NCBI GenBank assembly: GCA_013399015.1
Contig: VWZX01002582.1
Span: 248,001 to 312,000 of the forward strand
Origin: Galbula dea
Lineage: Eukaryota > Chordata > Aves > Piciformes > Galbulidae
Direction of reading: 5' to 3'
DNA length: 64,000 bases
Positions 33,982-44,980 of the stretch are shown in pieces. Each line of letters starts with the position of its first letter. Position 1 is the stretch's first letter. The notes under the pieces are model-generated. The model worked only from the letters and a program-made list of their open reading frames with translations, was not told the DNA's origin and did no database searches. The translations under genes and the position numbers were made by a program.

Positions 33982-36891
33982 GAGGAAAAATATCTTCATT
34001 ATTAATTAGTGCACAAAGGAAGAACTATCATATTGCTTTTTATAGGACACCCAAGATGCATCATGCAAGTGTTCTGCATTGTTAGAGACTGTTCAGGAGA
34101 GAAGATGGCTGAGATATCTTCAGGTTGAGACCCTCCAGTTTTAACTACAGATTTACAGCACTTGCAGAGGTCTCAAGGCTTCTAAGTTAGATCTCCAGCT
34201 CTACTCAACAAAAGCTGATAACAGCGTCTCAGAAGGAAAAATAATAATAATAATAATTTCTGTCCCACCTGTCTAGCATCAGGAAACTGTGGATAAGCAG
34301 CAAACACAGCAGGGGAGGTGTCTTTTATCAAGACAGCTCAGGATCCAGAGAATAAAATGTTTTATGCAGTACAACTATGCTTTCCTTTGGAAAACAGGCA
34401 GGGATCCACTCCTTCCTTTGAAAAGAGGTTGTGCAAGCCGAAGTGGCAGAAATCCCCTTTGTAAAATCCTAATGAGCCAAGTACTAACAAAAGAAACTAA
34501 CCCATTCTACAAAACACAGAACATGGAGAAGATAATCTCTTCCATACAGTACTCTGGATTTCCCAAATTCAAATTCCTTTCATGAGCCTGAATGTTTGCA
34601 GCTTCAGAATGAAATGAAGTTATGAAATACTCCTCCCAGTTGGAGAGGAATAACTGTCAGCTGTGCAACAAATGCTACGCTTCAAAGAATGAACATGATG
34701 CAAACTACTCAGTTCTGCAGGAAAAAAGAAAAACCACCCTGAATAAAAGTGCTATTTGATTAGGTAGCAGTCTGTTTATGGTTTGTCTAGTTTACAACCA
34801 GAACGTAACCCTTTCGCTTATGAAGTTGTCATAGGAACACAGATTAGCACATAGATTAACAAGGAAAACATACACTACCTTTCAAAAAGAATTGCCCAAT
34901 TCAAATAATCACTGGAGTAGGGATGAAGTCACAAGGCATCTGCAAGGAATTTTCACATGGTCTCTTCTGACTGCATGTGCAGTTACACATATTAAGATAC
35001 ACATTTAAATATCACCCATGTCCTAACTCCTCTGAATAAAAATACTAAGACTTGTTAGGTTATTAAATGAAACAAAAAGTACTTTCTGAGTTTCCAGAGA
35101 GAACAGCAGGGAATTATCAATGGAAGAAGTGACTACAACTGCATAGGTATGAAAGAGTAGACTAGAATTGCACTGTTAGATCTGGCTCAGGTATTTAGTG
35201 CTGCTACTCAGAGCTTTTTAGTGGCAATTTAAGAGGCAGATGTATGCACAGGTAGTTCCCCAGTAGATCATTTGTTCCTGCTTACAGGCAGCAGTTATAA
35301 TACATTATTTATACAGATCCTTCATTAAGCTGACTATACATTATACCACTGTATCAACATATCTTTTACTTAAACAGTTCCATTAAAAAGTTGTGGTTAA
35401 GGAGAAAGAGCATGACACTGCTATGCCCAACCCCCGTGCAAAAATGACAGTTCAGAATTGAGCAAGTTACTATATTTCAGACCAAAGTCACAAAGACACA
35501 TCACTAATTCATTGCAATTTTCTCTTCTCTAGGGTTGCAAGGCACTCTGTAAATGCAAGGTATTTTAAACAAATTTATGGCTACTTAGTACTTCACAAAT
35601 AAGTTCTTGAATCTCCCTTTGCAACATATGTCCCTGGCACCTAACTGTAGACAACATCAAGCTGTTAACTGCATAAACCTCTGCCACATATGAGGACTTC
35701 ATATCTCACCTAGTAAAGGAGAGAGGATGCTGAAGCAAGCTGTTCACTACCCTTTGGGAAAAAGAACCAGAGGAATAACCTACAGCTTCTCAGTTCTTAG
35801 CTGTAATTTATATTTATATAACTAAAATCTTAGTTATATTTTTTATTTCCTCTCAGTCCAGAGCAACTATGAGAAGGGGAGTGAGAGAAGAAATATTAAG
35901 TAGACTTTTCATACTAAGTACAGCACTCTGCACCTCAGATCATCCATTCTATGTTAGGCTCTCCATCCTTATCCTTGTGTGAGGATACTTTAGGAAAACA
36001 TGAATTGTGTAAATAATTGTTTTTTCACATTTCCAATGAGAACTGCAGCAGCACATAAAGGCTGATGTATGCACATAAGACTATATTTTAAGTTTTTGCT
36101 CTGAACAATAGAAATAAAATGTATATAAATCAAATTATAAGAAATTATGTGCACTGTGAGATGGACTTTTGTATCAATGTTCATCAGTGATGGGACACTA
36201 CTGCTTAAGATGAAATAAGCAAAGCATTCAGAAGCCCTAATACTGTGAGGCTTCTCTTCTGGTTAGGAATACCTTGCATATGCTCTATCATCTAAAAAAA
36301 TCATGGATATAAAAGCAAAAGACTACACTATTTTTTATGGGTAATGCACAACTATATCTAGAAGAGTGAATTCCATTTTACGTGGAAATAGCACAGAGCA
36401 ACACCTGCAAAGTGGCTCAATTTGAATAAGGTCATTCAGACTAAATAAGGTAGTCATTCAGGCCAAACCTGAGTAAAATACAGGTAAAAATTAAAATACA
36501 GACAAAAAAAGCTTTAACATTTGACCAGGTTTGTGCACCATGCAATTTACTTGCCTTCAACTACTCCTACAGGACAAGGTCTAACATATGCTTAAGTCTT
36601 TGTAGGACCACAGCTGAAACCAGCTCTGTAGTAGTTTCTTCTCTAGCTTCACCAGATAAGCTATGACCATAAAAATCGTATGAAAGAAAGTATTCCTTAT
36701 TACTCTGGTTGTGTACAGAGCTGCATGTTCCTTTGAATCTGTCAAGTGATTGCTTTTAAACGTCTCCATAACCCAAGTGCCATACATTTAACCATGAGAT
36801 CTGGTTTGAATTTGAAATTAAAAAAAAGGTAGAGGGAGGGAATAGGACAGGAGGGAGAGATAAATCCTCTATTTTTCTTTATATTTTACAA
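33982..36891. other. anonymous AT-rich DNA with small repeats
   Basis: An ATA trinucleotide repeat lies at about 34240-34257. A near-duplication lies at 36425-36439 and 36444-36461: aataaggt, then cattcag, with three extra bases in the second copy. No gene was recognised. Confidence 0.5.
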
Positions 36892-36934
36892 ATTTTATTA
36901 CTTCAGTCAAAAAATGTGACTGAAGCAATAAAAT
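36892..36934. repeat. 18-bp hairpin, 7-base loop
   Basis: attttattacttcagtca at 36892-36909 pairs with 36917-36934 at 17 of 18 positions (one A/C mismatch) around a 7-base loop. The arms are too short for a typical microRNA precursor. A small foldback element or a chance palindrome is more likely. Confidence 0.88.
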
Positions 36935-39854
36935 GTTACTGTTGCTCAGTGTAATGGTATGTGTTTGAAATACAACCCATTTGCTCTTCATTCACTTCAT
37001 CAGAGTTTTGGCAACCACTAAAGGCTTCAAGTATGTGTGTAGAATATTCCTTATGCAATCATATCCATATTATTTCTCCACTCACCATTTCTTAATGAGC
37101 TATTTTTAACAGTTGCCCACTTCTCAATTTTCTATTTATGGCTATGTGTCTTCTGTCTAAAAACAGTTGATGAGATTTGTTTATGAAACCCCTTTGCAAC
37201 GCTTTGAATGCTGGCAAGCAGCTAGGAGAGAGAGATCAGAGACTGTACATGCAGCTTTCCTTCCAAATCCCCATCCTGACTACAGACTAGTGCTCGCTGC
37301 CAACTCTCATGAAATATGGTCAACTATGCAATCTCAGTCAATTATGCAGATGGCAGGCCACCTCTTGAGTTGAGACCATGACATTGCTCCATTGACCCTC
37401 TCTCAGATGCTAGGGATTCAGCTCCAGGGATAGTGGAAAGCAACGGGAATGCTGCAGAAGTAATATACTCCAAGTTCAGTTGGGTGCTTGAGGACCTCCA
37501 AAAAGCACTGTGGCAAGCTGATACTTAACTACCTTGTTTATCCCTTGTTCTGGCTTCCTCATATTTATCTAGCTGTTTATGGACACCTAAAAGCTCCAAA
37601 AGCTGTTTTCTTTGGCTCCGAACTACAGTTTATAAAATACTGCTCAGTAAGGGGATCATATTTATGTCCTTTAATATCTAGCCAGGTGCTCTTCAGAGTT
37701 GGCAACAGTGCCTCTACTGATAGCTTTGACTGCATTTTCTGTCATTTCCTTTACCATTACAATGCAGGCTGCTGTTCAGCTATTTCTCCCTCTAAATCAT
37801 GTTTGATTCTGGCCTGTGGTAAAGATAATTCAAAGACTGTTTCCCCCAAGCAGCATGCCATACCTGTTAAAAGCAAATGAACAAAAAAGTCAGGGAGTGC
37901 AGAAATTCCCATGCAATTAAAATGAGTTTAGGGGTTTTCCCCTAACTTCTTAGTTACCTAAAGGATAAGAATTATGTTTTGCCAAAGGTTGAAAAACTCT
38001 ATTTCTAAAACCTGTTGAACAAGATCAGTACAGAAAACACTGCGGACTGGTCCCATAAGAATACATTTGGGCACAACAATCAACAATGTATTGCAGTCTT
38101 TCTGGCACACTTTGATTCCTCGTGCATCACTACTGTAAAGGACCAATTGTTGATTTTCATATCTTTTCCTTAGGAGGAAAGACCAAGATATAGCAATTTC
38201 CCAAAGCAAACTCCCTCAGAACAACAGCAGGTGAATCTCTGCCAAAGTTCTGCAAAGGGTGGGGGGTTTTATTCTAGTCAGTTTCAGTCATTTTATAACA
38301 TTAAATTTCCTGCTCCCTCACAAAGTTCAGCAATGATCACAACTCCCTTCCCCCTCACTTCCTCCTTATGAAACTGTACATTTCAATTAGATTGAGTTAT
38401 AATGAATGAGTTACTGAAATTTTCTTGGATACTTCTTGTTTCCCCTACTGCTTCATATGAACAGCTCAGTGGATATCTGTGATATGTGACAGCTGTCAAG
38501 AAGGGCCATGTTCCTGGAATGCAGCACAGAATGCCATCCACAGCACAAGGATCATCTCTTCACATAGCCAGGAAGGGTACACAGACCTTGGCTCGGTTCA
38601 GACATGAGAGCTGACACAACAGGTTATCTATTCAACAGAGTCACCTAGGAAAACTTGTGTACTATGACAAGGTCTCAGGAGGTCAATCATCTCGTTTCAG
38701 AGAAGCATAATAGGACATCAGTCCCTAGGAACCACTGTAAAGGCATTTTAAATAATTTTCAACAACCTTAGAAGAAAACATTGAATAGGCTTTTCCAAGA
38801 ATTGCCTGGGGTTTCTGCAAAGCTTGACATAGAGCAAGCAAGTAGCAGTGGTGAGCAACTGAATTATCAATCAATCAAAAGTGAGTGAATTCAGAAGGGT
38901 GGTGTCTCAGGCCAAACAGAGATAAAATAAGCTTTCAGAAAAACCTCTGATGTGGCACATTGACATAAATGATAACTTATAGGAAATGTGGAAATAACAG
39001 GTTTCCTCAAAAGGTTCACAGAATTTCTATCTCATAATATAACACATTCCACAAATTTCTGAACTGGAAAAAAACCCCTATTTTTTGAGGAATACTCTAA
39101 CAGACTGATCATCTTTTTTGAAGTCAAGCATTTTCCTCTATTCCACCAGTACAAAGGAGAACATGGATCACTAAAACCTGTATGTTGGGGAAAGAAGGTG
39201 TTGCACAAGAAACTCAGAGTGTTACAGATGCTTGCAGCTATATGGGGGTAGATAAAAATGGCAAAATAGGTAATTTCCATGACATGTATACATGGGCACT
39301 ATCCCTTGTTGACCTTGGCAATATTTCAAAGGGAAGTTTTCAAGGATTAACTGTTCAATCAATCAGATTTTATGACATATGCCAACTGGCTCTGCAAATA
39401 TCCTTGCAATCAAATTGCAAGAATAAAAAAAAAAAAAATTAATCTATTGTTAGCTCTTGTGCCAGAATGCACACAGAAAAGTTGCACACTTTGTCAGGAA
39501 CAAGCTCTGTGTTCTAGAAACTCCTCACCTGCCTTAGTGCATATCAAAGGTAGACTGAACAGCTTTTGCATAGGTATTTGGAGGTACGTTTACAAGTGAA
39601 AGTGCCCTTCTGTGCACCACTCTAGGCACACTGAACCAGAGCTAATGAGAACTGATCCCTTTGTGGCCAGAGAACAAAATCCTTCCCAAGTGCACATCTA
39701 CCCCTGGTTCTCCCTTGAGGCCCAGGAGAAAGCTATGTACATTTAAAAAAAAAAACACCAAAAAATGAAGGCAGTAAGAAGATGCAGCCTGAAAGCAACC
39801 TTCTGCTCAGAACAGAGTCTAGCTTATATCCCAGAATAACAAAGTTGCATCTAT
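36935..39854. other. anonymous AT-rich DNA, no gene seen
   Basis: The open frame 37488-37880 has no recognisable domain. A run of 14 A lies at about 39425-39438. No CR1 tail or tRNA-like box was seen. Confidence 0.5.
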
Positions 39855-39975
39855 GAGCCCTAATCAGGGCTGTGTGCCCCTACAGATTGTCATTGTATGG
39901 ACAGCTATACTATAAAGAGACAGTACTGTCCCCAAAGAGCTTAAAACGCAAAAATAGGAGCAAATAGGTACAGAG
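39855..39975 (+). repeat. possible ancient MIR/CORE-like amniote repeat fragment
   Basis: The string agagacagtactgtcccc followed by aaagagctta resembles the block found in old amniote interspersed repeats (MIR-like elements of turtles and crocodilians), in which a stretch reading roughly 'gacagtccctgccccaaagagcttac' in sense is typical. The upstream gagccctaatcagggctg also fits. Divergence is high and the match was made from memory. Confidence 0.35.
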
Positions 39976-41160
39976 AAGCCAACAATGCCTCCAAACCTGT
40001 TTCCAGACAATGACAGTTGTCAGACAAATGGAAATACAGGACACAGAACATGATCTTCTATCACCTCTTTGTTTAGCAAGTAACAATTTTAGCACAAGGG
40101 GGGAAGAAACAGACTATCAATTCTGCTCCACAGTATTTCCTCAGTAAGAACAGAGCCTGTCATGACTCAACAAGGTGTGCTTTATTTCACACATATAAGC
40201 GATGCAATTGATTCCAGGTGATGTTAGCTTACTCCAGGTTAAGTAAATGCAGAAGTGCTTTGTTGAGTGAAGGCCAAAACCCACATATTTCATTGCAAAA
40301 TATTTGAGTGGGATCATGACAAACAATGGCAGTCTTCTCATGCTCACAGAATCCCACAAAGTCTCACTGAACCCAGTTACCCAGTGGTAACAGTTATTTG
40401 GTATCAGGCTTCAGCTATTTCTAATGCTCTTTCTGTAAAAATAAAAGCAGCCAACAGAGAAGTAGCTTATTTAAGGGGTGAAGAGGAAAAGTCTGGGGAA
40501 AAAGGAAAGGTAAGGGTAAAGCTGGGACTGGCCTCAGGCTTTTCTCCCTGCCTTAGTGTTCTAGACCACAGGCCAACTCAGAGCACGAGTCTGGAAAAAT
40601 CTTCCTACTTTTCTACTGGATTCATACCAGGATATGGTACCATACATTAAAAACTGTAAAATATAAATACATCTATTAAAAACATATAAATAAATATTAA
40701 AAGATACATCAAATACACCTGGTAATAGATATATACAAATTACCCTATTCATTTTTCTTTCAGATATTAATTATCTTCATCCTAGCACTTTGTATCAAAT
40801 TCTTGATGTAAATAGATTACCCAAACTCGATACCTCTGCTTGATTTGCTTCCCATTCTACTAATGGCTGCAATCATACCCAGCAAGGCCAAGAGTCTGGG
40901 TAGAAAATTGCTTGACATAAGCAGCAAGTAATCATTCATAGCCCATAACTTGGCCTGGATGACAACAGTGAAGTCACCTCAGAATGCAAAAGAAGAGGTT
41001 TCATTTAACAGCTTTGTCCCTTATTTGTAAAAAACTTCCTGAGCAGCCTTCTATAGCCTCCATAGCTGTAGCTTTCTCACAGTTCTCTGTAGGGTGTTCC
41101 AGAGGCCTGAGTAGACAAAGTCAGGGTCCTTTGAACAACACAGCACCCTCTCCTCTAGCA
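39976..41160. other. anonymous DNA, no gene seen
   Basis: AT-rich, including an A/T low-complexity stretch at about 40650-40745. The 127-codon frame at 40267-40650 has no family resemblance. Confidence 0.5.
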
Positions 41161-41263
41161 CTGACCTGGTCTAGGGAATCCTGCTCTGGCAGGGGGATTG
41201 GACTAGATGATCTTTTGAGGTCCCTTTCAACTCCTAACATTCTGTGATTCTGTGATTATGTGA
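41161..41263 (+). mobile_element. CR1-J-type tail, about 100 bp
   Basis: Only the very end of the LINE is present: ctgacctggtctagggaatc, ctgctctggcagggg, ggactagatgatctttt and gattctgtgattatgtga. The terminal octamer repeat shows one extra, mutated unit (gattatgtga). It is the closest relative in the window to the tail of the tRNA chimera at 5.2 kb; both share aatcctgctctggcagggg. Confidence 0.92.
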
Positions 41264-41484
41264 GGAGATTATTAGCACAGTCAAATCTTGAGAAACAGGA
41301 GAAACTTTTTCACCACATTGCCTATGTATTTCTTTTCTGCTGTTGTTATAGTCACATCAGTTAAAACCATTGTAAACCCAAGAGATGTTGAATTATGTAT
41401 TATTCTACTAAATAAGGAAATCTCAATCTGAAAGTTTGAAGTGTGAGTTTGTGGTGTTATTAGATGGAAGGGAAGAACCTGGAA

Positions 41485-41533
41485 TAATTCAGGCTGGAAG
41501 GGCCTCTGGAGGTCATCTGGTCCAACCCCCTAC
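41485..41533 (-). mobile_element. short CR1 3' tail, opposite orientation
   Basis: The plus strand reads caggctggaagggcctctgg then aggtcatctggtccaaccccc, which is the reverse complement of a CR1 3' end of the type with 'ggttggaccagatgacct'. About 50 bp is recognisable. It lies some 220 bp from the plus-strand CR1-J tail and belongs to a different, older-looking group. Confidence 0.75.
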
Positions 41534-43423
41534 TCTAGACACAGCCAGCAAGACAGAATTCTTGAAAAGTGAAAGGAAATTCAAATATACACTGATGCTA
41601 CAACCCTTTGATATCCAGGATTAAATGAGAAATTTACCTCTTTCTGACAAGAGTGAATAACACTCCAGATTTCTTCCTATTAGAGTGATTTATAATTTAT
41701 GCTTTACCAGATGCTGCACAGACATGCAGCAGCAATGTAGTCTTTGCCCCAAACTCTTTACAGTTTGGACTTCTGTAAAACTCAGGTGAAGTAGTTGAAG
41801 TAGACTTATTTTTTTTTTTAGATAGAGCTATTGAGAGAGCCATAATCAGAGTTCAAATATATGTACATACATACACACATGTACATGAGGAACACAGCAC
41901 TTTTTCTCACCTCAATGTATTTTTCCAGCTAAATATCTTCCAGTAAAAATAGCGCCTATTGTTGAGTGTTTTGTTCAAAAGCTCTCCCACATAACTGTAT
42001 TTTAAAAATGAATAGGAAAACTCATTCCTCTTGTAATTCTACTTACTTTCCAGTCTCTACAGTCCAGACACTTAGGGAGGAGAAGAAGAAAAAGAGGAAG
42101 AGAAATCAAGAATATTTCAAGCATATTTTTGGCAAAAACTCTAGATCGCAAAGATAAACCTTCAGACTGCTGTGCATTCTCCATCAGTCTTTAAAAAGTG
42201 AAACAACCATACCGTACTTCCAAAAATAATATTCAGAAAATAAGACTCAAGGTAACAAGCCAATTTTATAAAAGTCTTCATAGTTTAGACAAAAATGAAA
42301 GCTGCTGCTTGTCTTCTCACCATGCTTTACTTGTCACCTCAGCAGCTCTAATGTCTGTTACTGGAGAGTAAAGATTTTAAAGTTCTCACTATTACACAAG
42401 ACAGAACAGTATTTCTTGACATGGAGAGGCAGCTATCCTCAGATATTCACTAGTGCAAAGAACACTGCAGTGGTATGAACTGTAGTTCAGTTGAGAAATT
42501 CCCTCACAAGGATAAATTACCCTTTAGGAGCACAGATGCTTTCTCCTGTTGCCCTCCTTTGGCTTCCCCAATACATGGCCTTGCATACACATCCAACTCT
42601 CTGCTTCACTTCCACTACCAGACCTCAAGTGTCGTGAAAGTAATCATTTTTTTTCAAGCATCATGTTTTTCCTTATATACATGAAAAAAATAAACACATT
42701 AAACTTACTTAAATTAGTTAACTGCTAGTCAGGAAGGATTAAAACTTGCTTCCTGATCTTGGACTTTCTTGAAGCTTTCTTCTATGATGATTTTCACTCT
42801 GATGTTCCTTTACAAAGAGAACAAACTGAAGAATATTAAAGCATGGTAGTTTAGGAAAGGACAGAAAGGAGGAAGAAGGCTTGTACTTAAGTCAGCAATC
42901 CAGCCAGAGCTTGAGCTAAAGCCTGCAGTTCAGCTGCCTTGTGGTTTTAAGGAAGAGTTATAGTACTCACTGGGCAAAGCATACCTGATACAGCTGTGCC
43001 AAGATGCTCACGCACAATGACAACTGCTATTCATTGCTTTATTTACTCCAGCAGAAGAGTAGGGGGATCTGAAGACTTTGACAGAGCAGGTGGAAAACAT
43101 AGGTGCCAAAATGATATCCCTTGAATGGAGACTTTCTTAGTTCCTTTTGTTAAAAAGAAAACCATCTTGTGAATCACATTTTAAACACATTAAAATGAGA
43201 TTAAGCTTGCAAAGTCAAGCATTCAAACATGCAGGAAAATAAGAGAGTTAAGGTTTTCTGTACAAATTAAACTAGTCTCAGAAGACGTAGATATTACAAA
43301 GCATATCTCTATTCTAAGGTGCAGTCTTTCATTACTTCTCTCCTTCCCCCACAAATAAGATCAAATGCTTCCTGCCAAATTTCAAGTGGAAAAGTATAGA
43401 CTATATATATAGACTGTGAGTTT
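41534..43423. other. anonymous DNA with a polypurine tract
   Basis: A 32-base purine tract lies at 42074-42105 and a poly-T at about 41810-41819. No gene or transposon was recognised. Confidence 0.5.
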
Positions 43424-43536
43424 GGGGTTTTTTTTGTTTGAGGGGTTGTTTTCTCTGGGGTTTGGTTGGTTGGTTGGTTTGCGGTTTTCTAGGGGTTTAG
43501 GGGGTTTTTTTTGTTTGTTTTTTTGATGTTTTTTGG
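43424..43536 (+). repeat. G/T-only low-complexity tract with five G4+ runs
   Basis: G runs of four or five bases lie at 43424-43427, 43442-43445, 43457-43460, 43492-43495 and 43500-43504. Between them are T-rich spacers and a (GGTT)4-like block near 43462-43480. The spacing of the first runs is longer than the classical rule, so quadruplex potential is moderate. Strand asymmetry is extreme for about 110 bases. A TA repeat (ctatatatatag) lies just upstream at 43401-43412. Confidence 0.88.
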
Positions 43537-44749
43537 GATTTTAGTGAAACAAAACACAGAACATTTTCCCTTTGTAACATGAACAAAACCATCATTTTCT
43601 GTCAGCTCCTTCTGAGGAATACACTGATTTAAGCTTGGCTGAAATTCCCCCCTCCCCACCTCTCCTGAATGAAGACACCCATCTGGAAAGTCTCAGCCTA
43701 AACTATTCAAGCTTTGGCAGAGTTAACACAGACAGTTAAAAACATGACCTTCTGGCTGAAAGCGTTAAGCAACCTTAAGCATAGGTAGCGTTAACAGCCC
43801 TGTCCATCACACATCAACACAAACAGAAGAGTGAGATCGTCATATTCTGAAGGTTTTACAGAGTAGGAAGGAGATCCACTGTCAGAGCTGGGCAAGGAAT
43901 ATGTTTAATGCCTGTTCCAGCCAATGCAATGGCATTCTTCAGTAACAGGGTTAACAATAGGTATTAGCACATTTTCCTACTATAACTTTGCCAAAATGAC
44001 TTGGTCTTGGCCTTCCAAATCTTCTGTTGCACCCTTAATTACACTACCCCAGCTCCATAAAGACATAAAATATTCCTTTCCTTAATATATACTGAGGAAA
44101 AGGTTTATAGTAGGGTATTTCTTCTGCCCATATATGTGCTTTTCATTCCCTTTGGAAGGCTAGCTGTTCAACATCCCAGAGATCCTCCTCTTCTCTCTTC
44201 CTCACGTCCATTTACTATTTAACTGGCTGTTATTCTATATCAGGGCCTGCTTTGGACTAGACCATGCAATACAGTAGTCATTCCTCCTCAGATCAATAAA
44301 AGGAGATTCCTTCTATGAGTTTAAAAACGACACTCAGCTAACTCAGTCACAAGTTCCTGAACCAGCTGCAAGAACCACCAGGGAAATGCAGTGTCTTATG
44401 CAGTATGTGTAAATAGTGGTCCCTTCTGCCCTCCAGAATCTCTGTGACAATCTCAGAAACAAATTATCCAGAAACTTGTTCTTAGCTTAGTGTTATTCAA
44501 TGAAGATATAGAAAAGATTATCAATACTAATAGGTGGTTTGGTTTTGGGGGTTTTGGGGGTTTTTTTCTTTTGTTTAAGAGAAGGAGAATTACAACTTGA
44601 AAGAGTTATAGGCATGTGAAGAAAGTTCACTAATCATCAAAAAAGTATACACAACATTTATGTCAGGCAATGCCATGGAGAAAAGCCATAACCTTCTCCC
44701 TTTCCACTCTCCCACTGCAGAATAGGTTCAAATCAGTTGATGAAGTTGA
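43537..44749. other. anonymous DNA with a second G/T-rich tract
   Basis: A shorter G/T tract at about 44532-44572 has two G5 runs (44547-44551 and 44556-44560) and smaller G pairs. No gene was recognised. Confidence 0.5.
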
Positions 44750-44980
44750 GTCAGGGGAGGTTCAGGCTGGAGATTAGGGAAAGGTTCTTCACTCAGAGGA
44801 TGTTTGGGATCTGGAACAACCTCCCCAGGGAAGTTGTCTCGGCACCGTGCCTGATGGACTTCAAGAAGTGTTTAGATAACACTCTCAGGCACATGGTGTG
44901 ATTCCTGGGATGTCCTCCATGGGTTTAAGAGCTGGACTCGATGATCCTTCCAGCACAGTCAATAATATGATACTATGAAA
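44750..44980 (+). mobile_element. CR1-X-type LINE 3' fragment
   Basis: The order of blocks is ggggaggttcaggctggaga, ggttcttcactcagaggatg, ctccccagggaagttg, aactctcaggcacatggtgt in diverged form, then ggactcgatgatcctt. The combination 'ctctcaggcacatggtgtgat' and 'ggactcgatgatcctt' is that of the CR1-X group rather than CR1-J. The terminal repeat is decayed (atgatactatgaaa). It is about 230 bp, non-coding and truncated at the 5' side. Confidence 0.9.

Noticed and set aside
36892..36934. MicroRNA precursor
   Set aside because: The stem is only 18 bp with a 7-base loop, shorter than known precursors, and flanks do not extend the pairing.
43424..43536. Interstitial telomere-like sequence
   Set aside because: The tract has G and T runs but no ttaggg units in tandem.
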